DNA from: Thermoplasmata archaeon | GTDB taxonomy: Archaea > Thermoplasmatota > Thermoplasmata > Lutacidiplasmatales > UBA184 | DNA length: 64,000 bases | Direction of reading: 5' to 3' | Assembly: GCA_021828195.1 (NCBI GenBank) | Contig: JAKASQ010000003.1 | Location: 23,516 to 87,515, forward strand | Shown here: positions 7,574-18,171 of the stretch, one piece after another | Position numbering within the stretch: the first letter of the stretch is position 1 | How the letters are laid out: each line of letters starts with the position of its first letter | Notes under the pieces: model-generated | Seen by the model: only the letters and a program-made list of their open reading frames with translations | The model's database searches: none | What the model was told of the DNA's origin: nothing | Translations under genes and position numbers: made by a program

Positions 7574-10273
7574 ATGGAGGAATCCGTGAGCACTCCCGCC
7601 CTCCCGTCCCGCTTCGACCCGAAGACCATCGAAGCGCGATGGCAGGCGGATTGGGCCGCCCACGGCTACTTCCGTGCTCCGGATCGTCCGAACCGCCCGT
7701 ACTTCACCGTCCCGATTCCGCCGCCCAACGTCACGGGCATCCTGACGATGGGCCACATGCTCGGCTACTCCGTGATGGACATCCTGGTGCGTCAGCACCG
7801 AATGAAAGGGAGTGCCACGCTCTGGGTACCGGGGCTCGATCACGCGGGCCTCGCGACACAGGTCGAGGTTCGGCGACGGCTCGCGAAGGAGGGCGTCCGA
7901 CTGGAAGATCTGCCGCGCGCGCAGATCCTCGAGCAGATCGAGCTCTGGCGCCAGGAGCACGAACCCCGCATCCTAGAACAGACCCGAGCCGGGGGGTTCT
8001 CGGTCGATTGGACCCGGTACCGGTACACGATGGACCCGCCGGCCGCGCGAGCCACGCGCGAGGTCTTCGCTCAGCTCTACCGGGCGGGGCTGATCTACCG
8101 GGGGGAACGGATGGTCAACTGGGACCCGCGGCTGCGCACGGCCGTCTCCGATCTCGAGGTGACCCACGCGGAGGAGGACGGGCTGCTGTACTTCGTTCGC
8201 TACCCCTGGGCCGATGGAAGCCCCGGCGGCCTCGAGGTCGCCACCGTCCGCCCCGAGACGATCTTTGGAGACGTGGCGGTGGCGGTCCACCCGGATGATG
8301 CGCGACATGCTTCCGACGTCGGCCGAGAGGTCCTGCTGCCGATCGGGAACCGCCGGGTTCCCGTCGTCACCGATACGGCGATCGATCCGGCGTTCGGGGC
8401 CGGTGCGCTGAAAGTGACCCCTCGCCACGATCTCGTGGATTACGAGATCTATCGGCGGCACCCCGATCTTCCCCTTCCGGCGAGCATCCTCGACGTTTCG
8501 GGGCGGCTCGAGGGGGATCTCGTCCCCCCCGAGCTCCGGGGGCTTGACTGCGAACGGGGCCGGGAAGCCACCGTGAAGCGGCTGGAGGAGGCCCACCTGC
8601 TACTGCGGACGGAGAAGTATCGGCACAGCGTGGCGCGCTCGGAACGATCGGACGCGGTGATCGAACCTCGCCTGTCCACCCAGTGGTTCGTGAAGATGCG
8701 CCCCCTCGCGGATCCCGCGGCGGCCGCCGTCCGGGACGGGGTCGTCCGCATCCACCCCGATCGATGGACATTGTCGTTCTTCCGCTGGATGGAGACGATC
8801 CAGGACTGGTGCATCTCCCGTCAGGTCGTTTGGGGCCATCCGATCCCCGTCTCTCGCTGCGCGGCGTGCCAGGAGGAGATCGTCTACGTGGACGCTCTGG
8901 AATCCTGCCCTAAGTGCGGGTGCCGGGAGCTGATACCGGACCCCGACGTCCTGGACACGTGGTTCACTTCGTGGCTGTGGCCGTTCCTATCGCTCGGCTG
9001 GCCCGAAGAGACGGCGGATCTCGCCCACTACTACCCTACGCACCTACTCGTGACCGGTCGCGACATCATGTTCTTCTGGGTCGCCCGGATGATGATGGCC
9101 GGACTGTACTTCACGGGCCGTGCGCCGTTCTCCGATGTCTACCTCACAGGGATGCTGCGCGACGACCGAGGCCGGAGGATGTCGAAGCATCTCGGGAACT
9201 CTCCGGATCCGCTTTCGGTGATCGCCGAGCGAGGAGCCGACGCGACCCGCTTCGCGCTCGTGTTCCCGACGCCCACGGACGAGGACGGGCCGTTTGGCCG
9301 CGGGCCCCTCGAGGGCGCCCGCAACTTCCTGACGAAGGTGTGGAACCTGACCCGATTCGCCCAGTCGCACACGCCGAGCGGAACCGTGCCCCCGACGAGT
9401 CCCCCACCAATCTATGCCCGCTCCCCGCTCGAGGATCGATGGGTCCTCTCGCGCTACGCCGCGACGGTCTCCGCTGTGGACGCGGCCCTCGCCCGGTTCG
9501 AGATCACCCAGGCGGCCACCTCGCTCTACCAGTTTCTGTGGCACGATCTCGCCGACCGGTACGTCGAGCTCATCAAGGACCGGCTGGCGGGCCAGGGCGA
9601 CGCGGTGAGCCAACGGGCGGCGCAGGCAACGCTCCTGTTCGTGATCGAGCGATCCCTTCGCCTCCTTCACCCCTTTGTTCCCCACATGACGGAAGAACTG
9701 TGGCACGCGCTCCCCCATGAAGGCGAGTCGGTGGCCGTCGCCCCATGGCCTTCGGCCGCGGAGGTCCCGCGCGATGCGCTCGCGGAGGCACGGATGGGGA
9801 TCCTGCTCGATTCAATCCGGCTCTTGCGGAACCTGCGTGCCGAGGAGCACGTCGCTATCGAGACGATCCCCGCCGCCTGGATCCGACCTCAGAACGAGGA
9901 GGTCCGCACTTTGTTGATGGCGGAGCGGGCGGCCATCGAGAAACTCGCTCGGGTACACCCGCTCGAACTGCTCGACCCGAGCGAGGCGACCCCGGAAGGC
10001 GCGGCGACCCGGGTCTCGGCGGCAGGGGAGTACTTCATCCTCCGGCCGGCGGCGTCGGTCGAGGATACCGAGACGCTCCGTCGGGAACGGGACAAGCTCG
10101 CCGCGTTACTGAGGAAGACCCGCGCGCGTCTTGCCGATCCGGGATTCCGCGAGCGCGCTCCGCCGGCGGTCATCCAGGAGGCCGAGGAGAAGGCCCGGGA
10201 GCTGGACGAGCGCCTCAAGCGCATCGACGCGAACCTGAAGAGCGCGGAGCCCTCGGAGGGTTCGGGACCATGA
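7574..10273 (+). CDS. valS: Valyl-tRNA synthetase (bacterial-type signature)
   Basis: PPPNVTGILTMGHMLGYSVMDILVRQHRMKGSATLWVPGLDHAGLATQVEVRRRLAKEG; RRMSKHLGNSPDPL; C-terminal coiled-coil arm. Confidence 0.93.
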   Translation: MEESVSTPALPSRFDPKTIEARWQADWAAHGYFRAPDRPNRPYFTVPIPPPNVTGILTMGHMLGYSVMDILVRQHRMKGSATLWVPGLDHAGLATQVEVRRRLAKEGVRLEDLPRAQILEQIELWRQEHEPRILEQTRAGGFSVDWTRYRYTMDPPAARATREVFAQLYRAGLIYRGERMVNWDPRLRTAVSDLEVTHAEEDGLLYFVRYPWADGSPGGLEVATVRPETIFGDVAVAVHPDDARHASDVGREVLLPIGNRRVPVVTDTAIDPAFGAGALKVTPRHDLVDYEIYRRHPDLPLPASILDVSGRLEGDLVPPELRGLDCERGREATVKRLEEAHLLLRTEKYRHSVARSERSDAVIEPRLSTQWFVKMRPLADPAAAAVRDGVVRIHPDRWTLSFFRWMETIQDWCISRQVVWGHPIPVSRCAACQEEIVYVDALESCPKCGCRELIPDPDVLDTWFTSWLWPFLSLGWPEETADLAHYYPTHLLVTGRDIMFFWVARMMMAGLYFTGRAPFSDVYLTGMLRDDRGRRMSKHLGNSPDPLSVIAERGADATRFALVFPTPTDEDGPFGRGPLEGARNFLTKVWNLTRFAQSHTPSGTVPPTSPPPIYARSPLEDRWVLSRYAATVSAVDAALARFEITQAATSLYQFLWHDLADRYVELIKDRLAGQGDAVSQRAAQATLLFVIERSLRLLHPFVPHMTEELWHALPHEGESVAVAPWPSAAEVPRDALAEARMGILLDSIRLLRNLRAEEHVAIETIPAAWIRPQNEEVRTLLMAERAAIEKLARVHPLELLDPSEATPEGAATRVSAAGEYFILRPAASVEDTETLRRERDKLAALLRKTRARLADPGFRERAPPAVIQEAEEKARELDERLKRIDANLKSAEPSEGSGP

Positions 10274-11250
10274 CACCGGCTCGGAAGACCCGCGCATCGC
10301 GCGCCCAGGTCGATCCCCCACGGACCGCCATTGGTACGATCCCGCTCCCCGGCTCGAAGAAACCCCATCCGGCTCTCGGCCTCGGACTGTGGGGCATGGG
10401 CCGATGGAAACGCTCCGAGGAGGAGCAGACCCGCAGCAGCCTCGAGCACGCGATCGATGCCGGGATGCGTTGGTTCGATACCGCGGAGGTGTACGGGAAC
10501 GGGCGATCCGAGCGAGTGCTTGGAGAAGCCCTGAACCGAACCCCGACGCTCGCGAAGGACTCCTTCCTGGTCACGAAGGTCTCCTGGGAACACCTGCGAC
10601 CGGAGCAGCTCCGCGCATCCTTGGTCGGCAGCCTCGAACGCCTCGGCCGCCCCTACGTGGATCTCTATCTCGTTCATGCTCCCGATCCGCACGTGCCTCT
10701 CAAGGAGACGATGGCGGTCCTGGAGGCGATTTGGAAACAGGGGCGCATCGGGGCGATCGGCGTGTCGAACTTCTCGGTCGAAGAGATGGAAACGGCGCAG
10801 GCCGCCCTCGCGGAAGCCCGCATCGTCGTCAATCAGGTCCGCTACAACCTCTTCGATCGGGAAGATGGGGATCCCGTCCTCGAGTACTGCCGGGCGCGCG
10901 GGATGGTCGTCGAGGCGTACACGCCGCTCGCGCGCGGGCTCCTCCACGGTCGATATCTCACGGGAAAGCGGGTTCCGGCGGAGGTCCGACGGTTCGCGCA
11001 TCGCATCTTCGAACCCGATCGCTTCGCGGTGATCCAGCAGCGTGCACGCGCTCTCCAGGCGCTGGCCAACGCGGCCGGCGTCCCGCTCGCCTCGATCGCG
11101 CTCCACTGGCTCGAGGCTCGGGGTGCGGCGCCCCTGTTCGGGGCGAGCCGCCCGGAACAGATCGACTCGAACCTCGCGGCGTGGGGGGTCCACCCTTCAC
11201 GCACGATCCTCGAAGAGGCGGACGCGATCGCGCGAGGCAGCCGTGCTTAA
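10270..11250 (+). CDS. Aldo/keto reductase
   Basis: GLGLWGMGRW...GMRWFDTAEVYGNGRSERVLGEAL...DLYLVHAPDPHVPLKETMAVLEAIWKQGRIGAIGVSNFSVEEM; ATG overlaps the valS stop. Confidence 0.88.
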   Translation: MTPARKTRASRAQVDPPRTAIGTIPLPGSKKPHPALGLGLWGMGRWKRSEEEQTRSSLEHAIDAGMRWFDTAEVYGNGRSERVLGEALNRTPTLAKDSFLVTKVSWEHLRPEQLRASLVGSLERLGRPYVDLYLVHAPDPHVPLKETMAVLEAIWKQGRIGAIGVSNFSVEEMETAQAALAEARIVVNQVRYNLFDREDGDPVLEYCRARGMVVEAYTPLARGLLHGRYLTGKRVPAEVRRFAHRIFEPDRFAVIQQRARALQALANAAGVPLASIALHWLEARGAAPLFGASRPEQIDSNLAAWGVHPSRTILEEADAIARGSRA

Positions 11251-11902
11251 GCTGGCCGCCTTCGACATGGACGGCACGCTCGTCAACGTGAGCAGCTCCT
11301 GGGGCTTCGTGCACGAGCGTCTCGGCCTCTCCAATGCGGAGGGGCTCCGCCGCTTCATGGACGGGTCGATCGACGACCTCGAGTTCATCCGGACCGATGT
11401 GCGACTCTGGAAGACCGTACGCCCCGGAATTTCGGTCTCCGACCTCGAAGAGATCCTGGCTCAGGTGCCGCTCATGCCGGGAGCGCGGGAGCTGATGCGC
11501 GGCCTCCGCGAGCGTGGGATCCTCACCGCGATCGTGAGCGGAGGGATCGACGTCCTGGCCCGACGCGTGGGACGGGAGCTCCGGATGGACTACGTGCTTG
11601 CGAACGGGATCCGCACGGACGCCCTGGGGCAGCTGACGGACGAAGGGATCCTGCGCGTTCCGATCAAGAAGAAGGACGAGGTGCTCGCTCAGATCCAGGA
11701 GCAGCTCGGCATCCACCCCGATGAGACCGCGAGCGTGGGAAACTCCGAGATCGATGTCGCCCTGTTCCGGCGCAGCCGCATCGGCATCGCCTTCAAGCCC
11801 GAGGACCAGGCCGTTCGGGACTCCGCGACCAACGTGCTCGCAGCCTCCGACCACGATCTCACGCACGTCCTCCGCCTTCTGGATGCCTTCCCGGCCAACT
11901 GA
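11243..11902 (+). CDS. HAD-family phosphatase (SerB-like)
   Basis: LAAFDMDGTLVN...MPGARELMRGLRERGILTAIVSGGIDVLA...VGNSEIDVALFRRSRIGIAFKP. Confidence 0.85.
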   Translation: MLKLAAFDMDGTLVNVSSSWGFVHERLGLSNAEGLRRFMDGSIDDLEFIRTDVRLWKTVRPGISVSDLEEILAQVPLMPGARELMRGLRERGILTAIVSGGIDVLARRVGRELRMDYVLANGIRTDALGQLTDEGILRVPIKKKDEVLAQIQEQLGIHPDETASVGNSEIDVALFRRSRIGIAFKPEDQAVRDSATNVLAASDHDLTHVLRLLDAFPAN

Positions 11903-11962
11903 GGGACGGCCCCACGCGGCCCGGCAACCCTTTTGCGGGTGGCCCGGTTCGGTCTCCCCTCT

Positions 11963-12580
11963 ATGGACGGATATCAAGCGCTCCTCGAACGCGCTCGGGC
12001 CCAGTTGCCCGAGGTGCGGACGGGAGGAGAACGGTTCCAGGTCCCCGAACCGGTGGTCGCCACCGACGGCAAGACGACGGTCGTTCGGAACTTCCAGGAC
12101 ATCACCGCGGTCCTGCGTCGCGAGCCGGAGCAGGTCATCGGCTACCTCGCCAAGGAACTCGGCTGCCCCGGGGTCCTCGACCTTCCCCGAGGCGTGCTCA
12201 AGTCGCGCATCGCGAAGGACGCCATCGCCCAGCGGATCCGGGAATACACCGAGAAGTACGTGATCTGCTCGGAGTGCAAGCGACCCGACACCCACCTCAC
12301 GAAGGAGGGTCGGCTCACGATCCTCGTATGCGAAGCGTGCGGGGCTCAGCGCCCCGTCACGATGCGTCGGGTCGTCACCCCCGAGAAGCCGAAGGCCCCG
12401 GTCGTGGTCGGTGAGGTGTACCGGCTGACGATCGAGGACGTCGGACGCCGGGGCGACGGCGTCGCGAAGAAGGAAGGATTCGTAATCTTCGTCACAGGAG
12501 CCAACCAGCGCGGCATGAGCATCAACGCGAAGATCACCAAGGTGCTCGGCAACAACGCCTACGCGATCGTGCAGCCCTGA
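11963..12580 (+). CDS. Translation initiation factor aIF2 subunit beta with C-terminal TRAM domain
   Basis: VVRNFQDITAVLRREPEQVIGYLAKELG...YVICSECKRPDTHLTKEGRLTILVCEACGAQRPV, then VGEVYRLTIEDVGRRGDGVAKKEGFVIFVTGANQRG (TRAM). Confidence 0.92.
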   Translation: MDGYQALLERARAQLPEVRTGGERFQVPEPVVATDGKTTVVRNFQDITAVLRREPEQVIGYLAKELGCPGVLDLPRGVLKSRIAKDAIAQRIREYTEKYVICSECKRPDTHLTKEGRLTILVCEACGAQRPVTMRRVVTPEKPKAPVVVGEVYRLTIEDVGRRGDGVAKKEGFVIFVTGANQRGMSINAKITKVLGNNAYAIVQP

Positions 12581-12587
12581 ACGGACG

Positions 12588-13556
12588 ATGCGCAGCGTCC
12601 GGTGGCTGGGGCTGTTCGGGCTCTACATCGGCGCCCAACTCGTAGCGCTCGCTCTCGCAGTGCCGTTCCGCTCCGCGGGGCTGAGCTCGGGCTCCAACCC
12701 GAGCAGCCTGACCACCCCGCTGGTCCTGATCGCCGCGGTGATCGTCGCCCCGGTCGTAATCCTACTGCTGGCGCGGCGGCAGGGGCTCCTGGTCGGTCTC
12801 CGCCACCTGCTGCTGATCGCGATCGCCGGGGCCCTGTACTTCACGGTCCTCGAGTCCCTTCTGGTGGCCCTGCCGGCCGGCTGGTTGCTCGCTCCGACGA
12901 GCGCGGAGATCGCGCTCGTCCCGGCAGTTCCCCTCGCCGCGATTGTCGCGGCCGGACTCTACCTTGCCCTCCTCATGGATCCCCAGTGGTACGTCGTGGA
13001 CCTCGCGGGGTTCGTCGCCGCCGGCGGCCTAATCGCGATCCTCGGGATCTCCTTCACCATCCTCCCGGTGTTCATCCTGCTCATCGCGCTCGCCGTGTAC
13101 GACGCGATCGCTGTCTACCGCACGAAGCACATGATTCGCCTCGCCGACATCGTCACCGAGATGAAGCTCCCGATCCTGATGGTGATGCCCGAATCCGCCG
13201 ACTACGACTACGCGGCCGCCCCTCCACTGAGCGAGACACGCAAGGTCCCCATGGAGGAGCGCGCCGCGACGTTCATGGGGCTCGGCGACGTCGTGATACC
13301 TGGGATCCTGGTGGTCTCCGCGTTCGTCTGGCTCCCCTCCTCCCCGAAGATCCTCGGCCTCTCCGCGAGCTTGTGGGTAGCCCTCGGCGCGCTCGTCGGA
13401 TCGCTGATCGGCTATGCCGTCCTCATGCGTCGCGTGAGCCGCGGAGAAGCGCAGGCCGGCCTCCCCTTCCTGAACGGAGGCGCCCTCGTCGGGTATATCG
13501 TCACCTTCCTCCTCATCTATCACTCCGCCACCTTCGGCCTCACGGGAGGCCTTTAA
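12588..13556 (+). CDS. Presenilin-like intramembrane aspartyl protease (A22 family)
   Basis: Polytopic; catalytic motifs VYDAIAVY and MGLGDVVIPG. Confidence 0.85.
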   Translation: MRSVRWLGLFGLYIGAQLVALALAVPFRSAGLSSGSNPSSLTTPLVLIAAVIVAPVVILLLARRQGLLVGLRHLLLIAIAGALYFTVLESLLVALPAGWLLAPTSAEIALVPAVPLAAIVAAGLYLALLMDPQWYVVDLAGFVAAGGLIAILGISFTILPVFILLIALAVYDAIAVYRTKHMIRLADIVTEMKLPILMVMPESADYDYAAAPPLSETRKVPMEERAATFMGLGDVVIPGILVVSAFVWLPSSPKILGLSASLWVALGALVGSLIGYAVLMRRVSRGEAQAGLPFLNGGALVGYIVTFLLIYHSATFGLTGGL

Positions 13557-13581
13557 CCACCTTCCCGCTCCGGACGAGACG

Positions 13582-14526
13582 ATGCCGCGCGAGGTCGAGG
13601 ATATCCGAATCGACGATGGACCCTCCTTGGACATCCTCATCCGTCGGCTGGACGCCGCCGGAGGGTTCAGCGCGAAGGCCGTGGCCGAGGGCGTCGATGT
13701 ACTGACCCGGATGCTCCGCGATCCCCAGATGACCCTGTTCCTATCCTTCCCCGCCGACATCGTGGCCACGGGCGTCCGGGGGGTCCTCGCGACGCTCGTC
13801 CGGGAAGGGTACGTCGATGCGGTGGTCACGACGTGCGGTACGCTCGATCACGATCTGGCCCGGTCGTTCCGCTCGTACTACCACGGCGCCTGGAATCTCG
13901 ACGACGCCGACCTGCACCGGCGCCACCTCTACCGTCTCGGGAACCTCGTCATCCCTGAGTCGCACTACGGCGCGATCATCGAGGAGAAGATGCAGAAGAT
14001 CCTCGCTGCGCTTTGGCGCCGAGGCGTCCGGTCGCTGACCACCCGCGATCTCGCCTGGGCCATCGGCGAAGCGATCCCGAAGCGCGCGGGGACCTCGAGC
14101 ATCTTGAGAGCCGCCTTCGACCACCGGGTCCCGATCTTCGTACCGGGGATCACCGACGGGGCGGTCGGCTCCCAGCTCTGGCTCTTCTGGCAGGACCACA
14201 AGGAGCTCAGCATCGACCTCTTGAGCGACGAACAGCACCTCTCCGACATCGTGTACGAGGCGAAGCGCTCCGGCGCGATCCTCCTCGGAGGCGGCATCTC
14301 CAAGCACCACACGATCTGGTGGAACCAGTTCCGGGATGGCCTCGACGCGGTGCTGCAGGTCACGAGCGCGGTCGAGTGGGACGGGAGCCTCTCCGGCGCG
14401 CGAACGCGCGAAGCGATCTCTTGGGGAAAGGTCAAGCCGGCCGCGCGGCACACGAGCGTCGACGGCGATGTGACGGTCCTGTTCCCGCTGATGGTCGGGG
14501 CCGCCCTCGAGCGCCTCCGGCGATAG
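13582..14526 (+). CDS. dys: Deoxyhypusine synthase
   Basis: MTLFLSFPADIVATGVRGVLATLVREGYVDAVVTTCGTLDHDLARSF...ILLGGGISKHHTIWWNQFRDGLDAVLQVTSA. Confidence 0.95.
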   Translation: MPREVEDIRIDDGPSLDILIRRLDAAGGFSAKAVAEGVDVLTRMLRDPQMTLFLSFPADIVATGVRGVLATLVREGYVDAVVTTCGTLDHDLARSFRSYYHGAWNLDDADLHRRHLYRLGNLVIPESHYGAIIEEKMQKILAALWRRGVRSLTTRDLAWAIGEAIPKRAGTSSILRAAFDHRVPIFVPGITDGAVGSQLWLFWQDHKELSIDLLSDEQHLSDIVYEAKRSGAILLGGGISKHHTIWWNQFRDGLDAVLQVTSAVEWDGSLSGARTREAISWGKVKPAARHTSVDGDVTVLFPLMVGAALERLRR

Positions 14527-14593
14527 GCGGCGGCCTCCGCTCGGCAATTCATCGTCGGTACCTCCATTACCTCCTAGGCCCTATCGGTACGCG

Positions 14594-14761
14594 ATGCCGT
14601 ACGTCGAGTACGACGAGATCGAGGCGATCTGCTCGGAGTGCGGACGGGTCTTCCGGTCGGAAGAGGCCCTCGTCGCGCACAAGGAGGAGAGCCACTCCGG
14701 GCTCGAGGCGCTCGGGTCACGTCCCGCTCCCAAACGGCCCCGACCCCCGTCCTCCGACTGA
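14594..14761 (+). CDS. 55-aa C2H2 zinc-finger microprotein
   Basis: Manual translation (below the ORF-track cutoff): MPYVEYDEIEAICSECGRVFRSEEALVAHKEESHSGLEALGSRPAPKRPRPPSSD*; C-x2-C-x12-H-x4-H finger. Confidence 0.7.
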   Translation: MPYVEYDEIEAICSECGRVFRSEEALVAHKEESHSGLEALGSRPAPKRPRPPSSD

Positions 14762-14835
14762 ACGGGGACCGTCACTCCACCGACCCCGGGAACCCATATC
14801 CGCGGTCGGCTACATCGACCCCCGGGAGACTCTCG

Positions 14836-15652
14836 ATGCCCCCGCACTCGAACCTCCGGGGCGACCCCCAAGCCTTCGTGCTCCGCATCCACGTCGGAAT
14901 GGATCCGGAGCGCACGTTCGACCTCGTGACCGAGCGGCTCATCGACTCGCTGGCCGCGCGCGGCATCACCCTCCGTCCGGGGGCGGACGGCCGGATCTTC
15001 GGGGGGACCCAAGAGATCGGCGCGTGGTCGCTTGGATCCTCGCCGATCCCCTTCGGATCGAGTGGCACCCCGCGCCGCGGGAGCCCGAGCAACAAACGGA
15101 GATCCCTCTGCGCTTCCTCCCCACCGCGGGCGGGACGACCCGGGGGTCGGAATGTCCGGCCGCGGCCATCGACCACTGCCCGACCATGGTCCGCCTCGCG
15201 CGTGAGATCGACGCGGACGCCATCGCCGAGGGGCGCCGCCGCGTACGGGAGTCCGAAGCCGACCGCCCGCCTTTCCCTTCCCGCACGTACTCCTGCGCGG
15301 CGTCGACCGGCACCTTCGCCTTCTTTGAGCATCCCGAGCGGGTCCTGCGCGAGATTGACCGCGCCCTGGATGGGGACGGGTGCGTCGTGATGTTCACGGA
15401 TTCTGTCGCGCTTCGTGGCGCGGCCGCCACGCCGGAGCCGGTAGCTTCTCGGATTCACGGGCGCACGGATTCAGAGCTAGCGGACCTCGCCCGAGCCGCC
15501 GGATTCCAGGAGGCCGAGGTCTCCCATCCCAACCGGGGGGAATCGGCCCGCAGGTCCGGCGCACCCACCGACCCACTCGCGTTCTTCGAGGACGGGGAAG
15601 GAGGACAGCTCCGGACGGCCCGGGCGCGTCACGAGGAGGGCCGCGCGGACGC

Positions 15653-15656
<4 letters not shown>
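14836..15656 (+). pseudogene. Decayed SRPBCC/AHSA1-like domain joined to a truncated SAM-dependent methyltransferase, frameshifted
   Basis: Frame 1 MPPHSNLRGDPQAFVLRIHVGMDPERTFDLVTERLIDSLAARGITL...RIFGGTQEIGA continues in another frame as VVAWILADPLRIEWHPAPREPEQQTEIPLRFLPTAGGT, then IDHCPTMVRLAREIDADAIAEG...[34 protein letters not shown] without the methyltransferase glycine motif. Confidence 0.65.
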
Positions 15657-16639
<983 letters not shown>

Positions 16640-16648
16640 CCCGGGCCA

Positions 16649-17160
16649 CTACTCCTTCCGAGCGGCGTCGGTGCCCAGCCGCTTGCCCATCAGCCGTTCT
16701 CCGTGCACCAGCCGCATCCGGCTGCGTAACCCCCACGCACCGAGCCCTCCGTCCGCGTATCCGAGCTCGCGCCGCTCTACCACGCGGAACCCTCGGGAGC
16801 GGAACAGGCCCAGCGATGGGGCGTTATCCTTCTCCGCCGCACCGTACACGACTCGGATCTGGCTGCGATGGAAGCGCTCGAGCGCATCGTCCAGCAGAAG
16901 CGCTCCGATGCCCTCGCCGCGGCGCGCCGCGAGGACCGCGAGATAGTAGACGTACCCCACCTCGGAGGTGAGCAGCTCGAGCAGCGATACCCCCACGATC
17001 TCCCCCCCAATCGAGCTCCTCGCACCCAGAGGACGTCGCGGAGGGTCCGCTTCGCGTGCCAGCGATAGATCCCGACGAACGAGTCGACCAGGACGGGAAC
17101 GGCAACCTCGCGGGCTCCCACGGGAAGCTCGACGAGCTCAATCTTCGGCGCGTCCGACAC
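16649..17160 (-). pseudogene. GNAT-family acetyltransferase split by a frameshift (pseudogene or sequencing error)
   Basis: N-terminal part MSDAPKIELVELPVGAREVAVPVLVDSFVGIYRWHAKRTLRDVLWVRGARLGG in one frame; IVGVSLLELLTSEVGYVYYLAVLAARRGEGIGALLLDDAL...GLFRSRGFRVVERRELGY in another; junction at a C7 run (17002-17008). Confidence 0.7.
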
Positions 17161-17205
17161 GGTTCGGCCCGATTCACCTATGGATCGCGGGTTCGTGCCG
17201 AGGGG

Positions 17206-18009
17206 TCAGCCGCTCGGACCGGCTCGGTTGGGATAGTCGACCAGGTCGTCCGGCTGTTCCACCACCAACAGATGGCCCATCCGCTTGCGCTTGGTGTCGA
17301 GGTACGGCCCGTTGACCTGGTTCGCGGGGACCACGATCGGGATGCGACCCACGATCCGAACCCCGTGGCGTTCCAGGTCGGCCAGTTTCTGCGGGTTGTT
17401 GGTCATCACCTTCACCGACTTCACGTGCAGCGAGGCGAGCATGTGCGCGGCGATGGCATAGTCGCGTTCGTCCGCCTTGAAGCCGAGGAGTTCGTTCGCC
17501 TGGACCGTGTCGTACCCCGCGTCCTGAAGCTCGTAGGCTCGGATCTTGTTGGTGAAACCAATCCCGCGACCCTCCTGCCGGAGGTACAGTACGACCCCCG
17601 TGTCCATCTTGCCGATGCGCTCGAGCGACTCGATGAGCTGATCGCGGCAGTCGCACCGCAGCGAGCCGATGGCGTCCCCCGTGAGACATTCGGAGTGGAT
17701 CCGCACCGGGACCGCCTCCTGTTCGAAGATATTCCCGTGGACGAAGGCCGCGTGCTCCTTCCGATCAAGGTTGTTCCAGAACGCTACCACCTGGTAGTCC
17801 CCGAAGCGGGTCGGGAGATCCGCCGCCGCCTCCAGCCGTACGCAGATCTCGGGGTGCTCGGGGCAGTCGTGCCCCTCGTTCTCCTTTACCAGCCGAGCGA
17901 CCGTCTCCCGGGGAATGCCCATCGCCACCCACTCGCCTCCGGTACCGTTCACCTCCGACAAGTAGAAAGAGACGGCGGGGACAGGGTACGATCGCCCGTT
18001 ATCGTCCAC
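17206..18009 (-). CDS. ribA: GTP cyclohydrolase II
   Basis: RIHSECLTGDAIGSLRCDCRDQL (Zn site), YLRQEGRGIGFTNKIRAYELQDAGYDTVQANELLGF; N-terminal extension of about 55 aa. Confidence 0.88.
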   Translation of the reverse strand: MDDNGRSYPVPAVSFYLSEVNGTGGEWVAMGIPRETVARLVKENEGHDCPEHPEICVRLEAAADLPTRFGDYQVVAFWNNLDRKEHAAFVHGNIFEQEAVPVRIHSECLTGDAIGSLRCDCRDQLIESLERIGKMDTGVVLYLRQEGRGIGFTNKIRAYELQDAGYDTVQANELLGFKADERDYAIAAHMLASLHVKSVKVMTNNPQKLADLERHGVRIVGRIPIVVPANQVNGPYLDTKRKRMGHLLVVEQPDDLVDYPNRAGPSG

Positions 18010-18021
18010 GCGAGGGTACGA

Positions 18022-18095
18022 CGGGCCCGAGGGGATTTGAACCCCTGACCTTGCGGTTAAGAGCCGCCTGCTCTGCCGGCCTGAGCTACGGGCCC
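18022..18095 (-). tRNA. tRNA-Lys (anticodon CTT)
   Basis: GGGCCCG TA GCTC...GAGC A GGCGG CTCTTAA CCGCA AGGTC AGGGG TTCAAAT CCCCT CGGGCCC G; 7-bp acceptor stem, perfect T-stem. Confidence 0.92.
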
Positions 18096-18171
18096 ATCGC
18101 CAAACTCGGCGACCCGGCTCGCTTTGATAAAGGCTCCCGCGCCGCGGAGGGACCCGGATCGCGTCACCGGT

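Noticed and set aside
11963-12580. TRAM domain fused to aIF2-beta as a novel architecture
   Set aside because: As far as I recall this fusion is already known in other archaea such as haloarchaea.
12602-13705. 367-aa plus-strand ORF overlapping presenilin and dys genes
   Set aside because: Arg/Pro/Gly-rich out-of-frame translation of two confidently identified genes.
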